Assembly: GCA_029210045.1 (NCBI GenBank)
Contig: JARGNX010000007.1
Coordinates: 109,455 to 173,454, forward strand
Length of the DNA: 64,000 nt
Origin: Coxiellaceae bacterium
GTDB lineage: Bacteria; Pseudomonadota; Gammaproteobacteria; Coxiellales; Coxiellaceae
Reading direction: 5' to 3'
Positions 62,166-64,000 of the stretch are shown here, piece by piece. The translations under genes were made by a program, and so were the position numbers. Below the pieces are notes generated by a model, which ran no database searches, was not told the origin of the DNA, and worked only from the letters and a program-made list of their open reading frames with translations. How positions within the stretch are numbered: the stretch's first letter is position 1; every line of letters begins with the position of its first letter.

Positions 62166-62630
62166 TTAAGGTATCAGTCGGTCGCCTGCATCTGCATCAT
62201 GGCTGCTGCTGGGTGACATGTCAGCGCAAATAGTCCTTAATAACTCATAGGCTTGGAGTGCCTGAAATAGTGAAGTAGAGCCTGAACCTAGACGCAGGTT
62301 GACTTGTGTAATGAAGTCTTCGCCTAAGCCTTTTAACTGATCAGAGATCTTATTAACAGCTGCACGGTCGTCGTTCAGTGGTAATCGACTTGAGTTGTAG
62401 TGATTAAGAAACTGTTTCGTAATGGCTTGTAATGTTTCTAGTTGTGCTTTGAATGCGGGGTAAGCTGATTTTGGGTGATGAGCTCTCCATATACCGGTAA
62501 GGCTCATTAGTAGCCCAGCTAGTGGACCAGCGACCGCAGGGGGTGTTTCAGCAGGTCTTTCTGTGGGCAGGCCGCGGATGATATCGGTTAAGTTTCGCTG
62601 TATTACTTCTAGTTGGTCTTTACGGCTCAT
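62166..62630 (-). CDS. Small helical protein, paralogue of the 61558-61998 product
   Basis: A 154-residue protein starting at ATG 62630 after GGGAG; the open frame to 62822 has no comparable site and crosses the likely promoter (TATAAA near 62665). It is mostly helical with the AGPLAGLLMSL segment and later FQALQAYELLRTI helix that parallel the neighbour. A Pro-rich patch (RPAETPPAVAGP) precedes the shared region. There is no PmrA-type box at the standard spacing, so the two paralogues seem to differ in control. Function unknown. Confidence 0.6.
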   Translation of the reverse strand: MSRKDQLEVIQRNLTDIIRGLPTERPAETPPAVAGPLAGLLMSLTGIWRAHHPKSAYPAFKAQLETLQAITKQFLNHYNSSRLPLNDDRAAVNKISDQLKGLGEDFITQVNLRLGSGSTSLFQALQAYELLRTICADMSPSSSHDADAGDRLIP

Positions 62631-62869
62631 TGGTGTCTCACTCCCATATAAAAAATTAAGCCTGTTTATACCATATTTTGCACATAAGCGCGCAAAAAAT
62701 GTAATGCAAATGAGTGTTGGTGATGAGGTTTGTCCGGGTGGGTCTATCCCGGCCCCTTGGTTTGGGCCGTTAGCATTGTGTATATTTTGTTCTAGATGTA
62801 AACATTTGATTTGTAGTGTCAAAATACTTGTTATTTTCTCCTAAAGCAGTATCATAGCGTTTCTTCTGA

Positions 62870-62942
62870 GGGTCGTTAGCTCAGTTGGTAGAGCAGTTGG
62901 CTTTTAACCAATTGGTCGCTGGTTCGAATCCAGCACGACCCA
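62870..62942 (+). tRNA. tRNA-Lys (anticodon UUU)
   Basis: A 73-base cloverleaf. Acceptor arm GGGTCGT pairs with ACGACCC before discriminator A. The D arm is GCTCAGTTGGTAGAGC. The anticodon loop CTTTTAA has TTT at its centre, closed by a GTTGG/CCAAT stem, and the T arm is CTGGTTCGAATCCAG. CCA is not encoded. The stop of the minus-strand DUF4143 gene follows within 3 bp. Confidence 0.96.
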
Positions 62943-62944
62943 CT

Positions 62945-64000
62945 TCATTCGCTTTGTTCGATTAGTTTAAATGCTTTTGCGATATCGCAGTAATTATATA
63001 CGTGACTGTCATGTATGGTAAGGTTTCTATCGCCGGTATAAATCAAAATTCTATGTGCGTTTCTATCGCCGGCTATTTTATGGTAGTGTTTTAAGCCTTT
63101 GAAGCTTGAGTTTGATAGCGTTTGTGATGATTTTATCTCTACCGTAGTCAGTTCATTGCCATTGTCGATAATAAGATCTACTTCATTTCCTGAGTGGTCG
63201 CGATAAAAATACAAATTGTTTTGTTTTCCATGGTTGTAGCAGTTTTTTAAAAATTCAATCACAATAAAGTTTTCAAAAAGCTGCCCTTTTAAGGGGTGGC
63301 TATTGAGTTGTTTGGTGTTTTGTATGCCGAGTAAATAGCATGCAAGTCCAGTATCATAAAAATAGAGTTTTGGCGATTTAGTAAGGCGCTTTCTAAAGTT
63401 TTCATGGTGGGGGTTTAGTTCGTAAACAATATAACTGGCCTGTAAAACAGAAAGCCATGATTGGATGGTTTTGTAATCAACACCGCAATCGTTAGCTAGT
63501 CGAGAGTAATTAATTAATTGGCCTACATTGCTTGCACACAGTTTTAAAAACTTTTCAAATATCGCAAGATTATTAATATGCTTAATTTGGCGAATGTCTC
63601 GTTCGACATAAGTGTTTAGGTAAAAGGCAAGGGCTTCTGTTGGGTTGAGGTTTTTGTCATAAATACGCGGGTAGCCACCTTTATACAGTAAGCCATTTAG
63701 ATCGATGGCTTTGTTCACGAACGTAATTTCATCGTAGGCCAGAGGCAATAGTTTTAAGACTGCTGTTCTGCCTGCTAATGATTGATTCACACTATTGACC
63801 ATTTCAAACTGTTGCGAACCGGTTAAGATGTAGTGACCAGTTTGGTCGGGATTGGTATCGATGCGTGATTGTAGGTACGATGGTAAGTCGGGGGTGCGTT
63901 GGATTTCATCCAAAATAAGTGGTTGGCCTTTAAATTGATTTAAAAAACCTCGCGGATCTTCGGTGGCAAATTGCCGCTGGTCAATTTCCTCTAATGATAT
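62945..64000 (-). CDS. DUF4143/AAA_14 ATPase (partial, runs off the window)
   Basis: The frame is open to the last base of the window, so the 352 residues seen are the C-terminal part. The visible AAA portion has PLILDEIQRTPDLPSYL (Walker B) and YILTGSQQFEM (sensor 1). The DUF4143 domain follows, with YPRIY, the TYVERDIRQI segment, a helix-turn-helix-like region (LANDCGVDYKTIQSWL) and a PD-(D/E)xK-like core (GNEVDLII, then TVEIKSSQ). The Walker A lies beyond the edge. Such proteins are common accessory genes of unclear function, often in genomic islands, and this one abuts a tRNA gene. Confidence 0.9.
   Translation of the reverse strand: MSLEEIDQRQFATEDPRGFLNQFKGQPLILDEIQRTPDLPSYLQSRIDTNPDQTGHYILTGSQQFEMVNSVNQSLAGRTAVLKLLPLAYDEITFVNKAIDLNGLLYKGGYPRIYDKNLNPTEALAFYLNTYVERDIRQIKHINNLAIFEKFLKLCASNVGQLINYSRLANDCGVDYKTIQSWLSVLQASYIVYELNPHHENFRKRLTKSPKLYFYDTGLACYLLGIQNTKQLNSHPLKGQLFENFIVIEFLKNCYNHGKQNNLYFYRDHSGNEVDLIIDNGNELTTVEIKSSQTLSNSSFKGLKHYHKIAGDRNAHRILIYTGDRNLTIHDSHVYNYCDIAKAFKLIEQSE

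Noticed and set aside
62870-62942. tRNA-Lys as the attachment site of an integrated island
   Set aside because: No integrase and no direct repeat of the tRNA 3' end is visible in the window; the DUF4143 gene alone is not enough.

Overview
The window is a stretch of a gammaproteobacterial chromosome that looks most like the order Legionellales (Legionella/Coxiella relatives). Two things point there. The housekeeping genes are gammaproteobacterial (rplU-rpmA-obgE, murJ-ribF, ruvC-ruvA-ruvB-tolQ-tolR). Seven genes of unknown or eukaryote-like function carry an almost invariant promoter: two TTAA half-sites 11 bp apart, then 10 bp, then a -10 hexamer. That is the known geometry of PmrA boxes in front of Dot/Icm effector genes in Legionella and Coxiella. 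No secretion genes lie in the window, so the effector reading is an inference.

Layout. 0-1.4 kb: an unknown protein and a eukaryotic-type phosphatidylinositol synthase. 1.5-6.4 kb: two paralogous hybrid kinases with a CqsS/LqsS-type membrane sensor (alpha-hydroxyketone autoinducer receptors) on either side of a haem-oxygenase-fold diiron protein. 6.4-9.8 kb: yaaA, a small HTH protein, a PLP dehydratase, a LuxR-type regulator and an Sfp-type phosphopantetheinyl transferase. 9.9-16.3 kb: a putative effector, rplU-rpmA-obgE, three unknown genes and rpsT. 16.5-19.6 kb: two eukaryotic-like Ser/Thr kinases. 19.8-28.7 kb: a small exported protein, murJ-ribF, two unknown genes including an exported NlpC/P60-like protein, and ileS. 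28.7-32.7 kb: an accessory block on the minus strand with a frameshifted ATPase, a Fic AMPylase-type protein with a palindromic operator-like site, and a class A beta-lactamase. 32.8-39.6 kb: an NCS2 permease fused to an ATPase-like domain, asnS, a coiled-coil protein, an MFS carrier and amt. 39.7-45.7 kb: tandem paralogues of unknown function, a DUF2975/HTH pair, a class C beta-lactamase-fold hydrolase, and a clan CD cysteine protease candidate. 45.9-54.2 kb: a pilin, aspS, an exported trypsin-like protease, a coiled-coil protein, yihY, an L,D-transpeptidase and a polytopic unknown. 54.3-60.9 kb: two coiled-coil putative effectors, tolR-tolQ, ruvB-ruvA-ruvC, yebC and lspA. 61-64 kb: a second pilin, two related small proteins, tRNA-Lys and a partial DUF4143 ATPase.

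The non-coding DNA is repeat-rich. Short palindromes of the GTCATCCCGG...CCGGGATCC type sit at gene ends in at least eight places. There is a hairpin element in two copies with a conserved centre and covarying arms, a 120 bp tandem repeat upstream of lspA, and a 20 bp tandem array that runs into a pilin gene. All functional calls come from reading motifs by eye; no database search was run.
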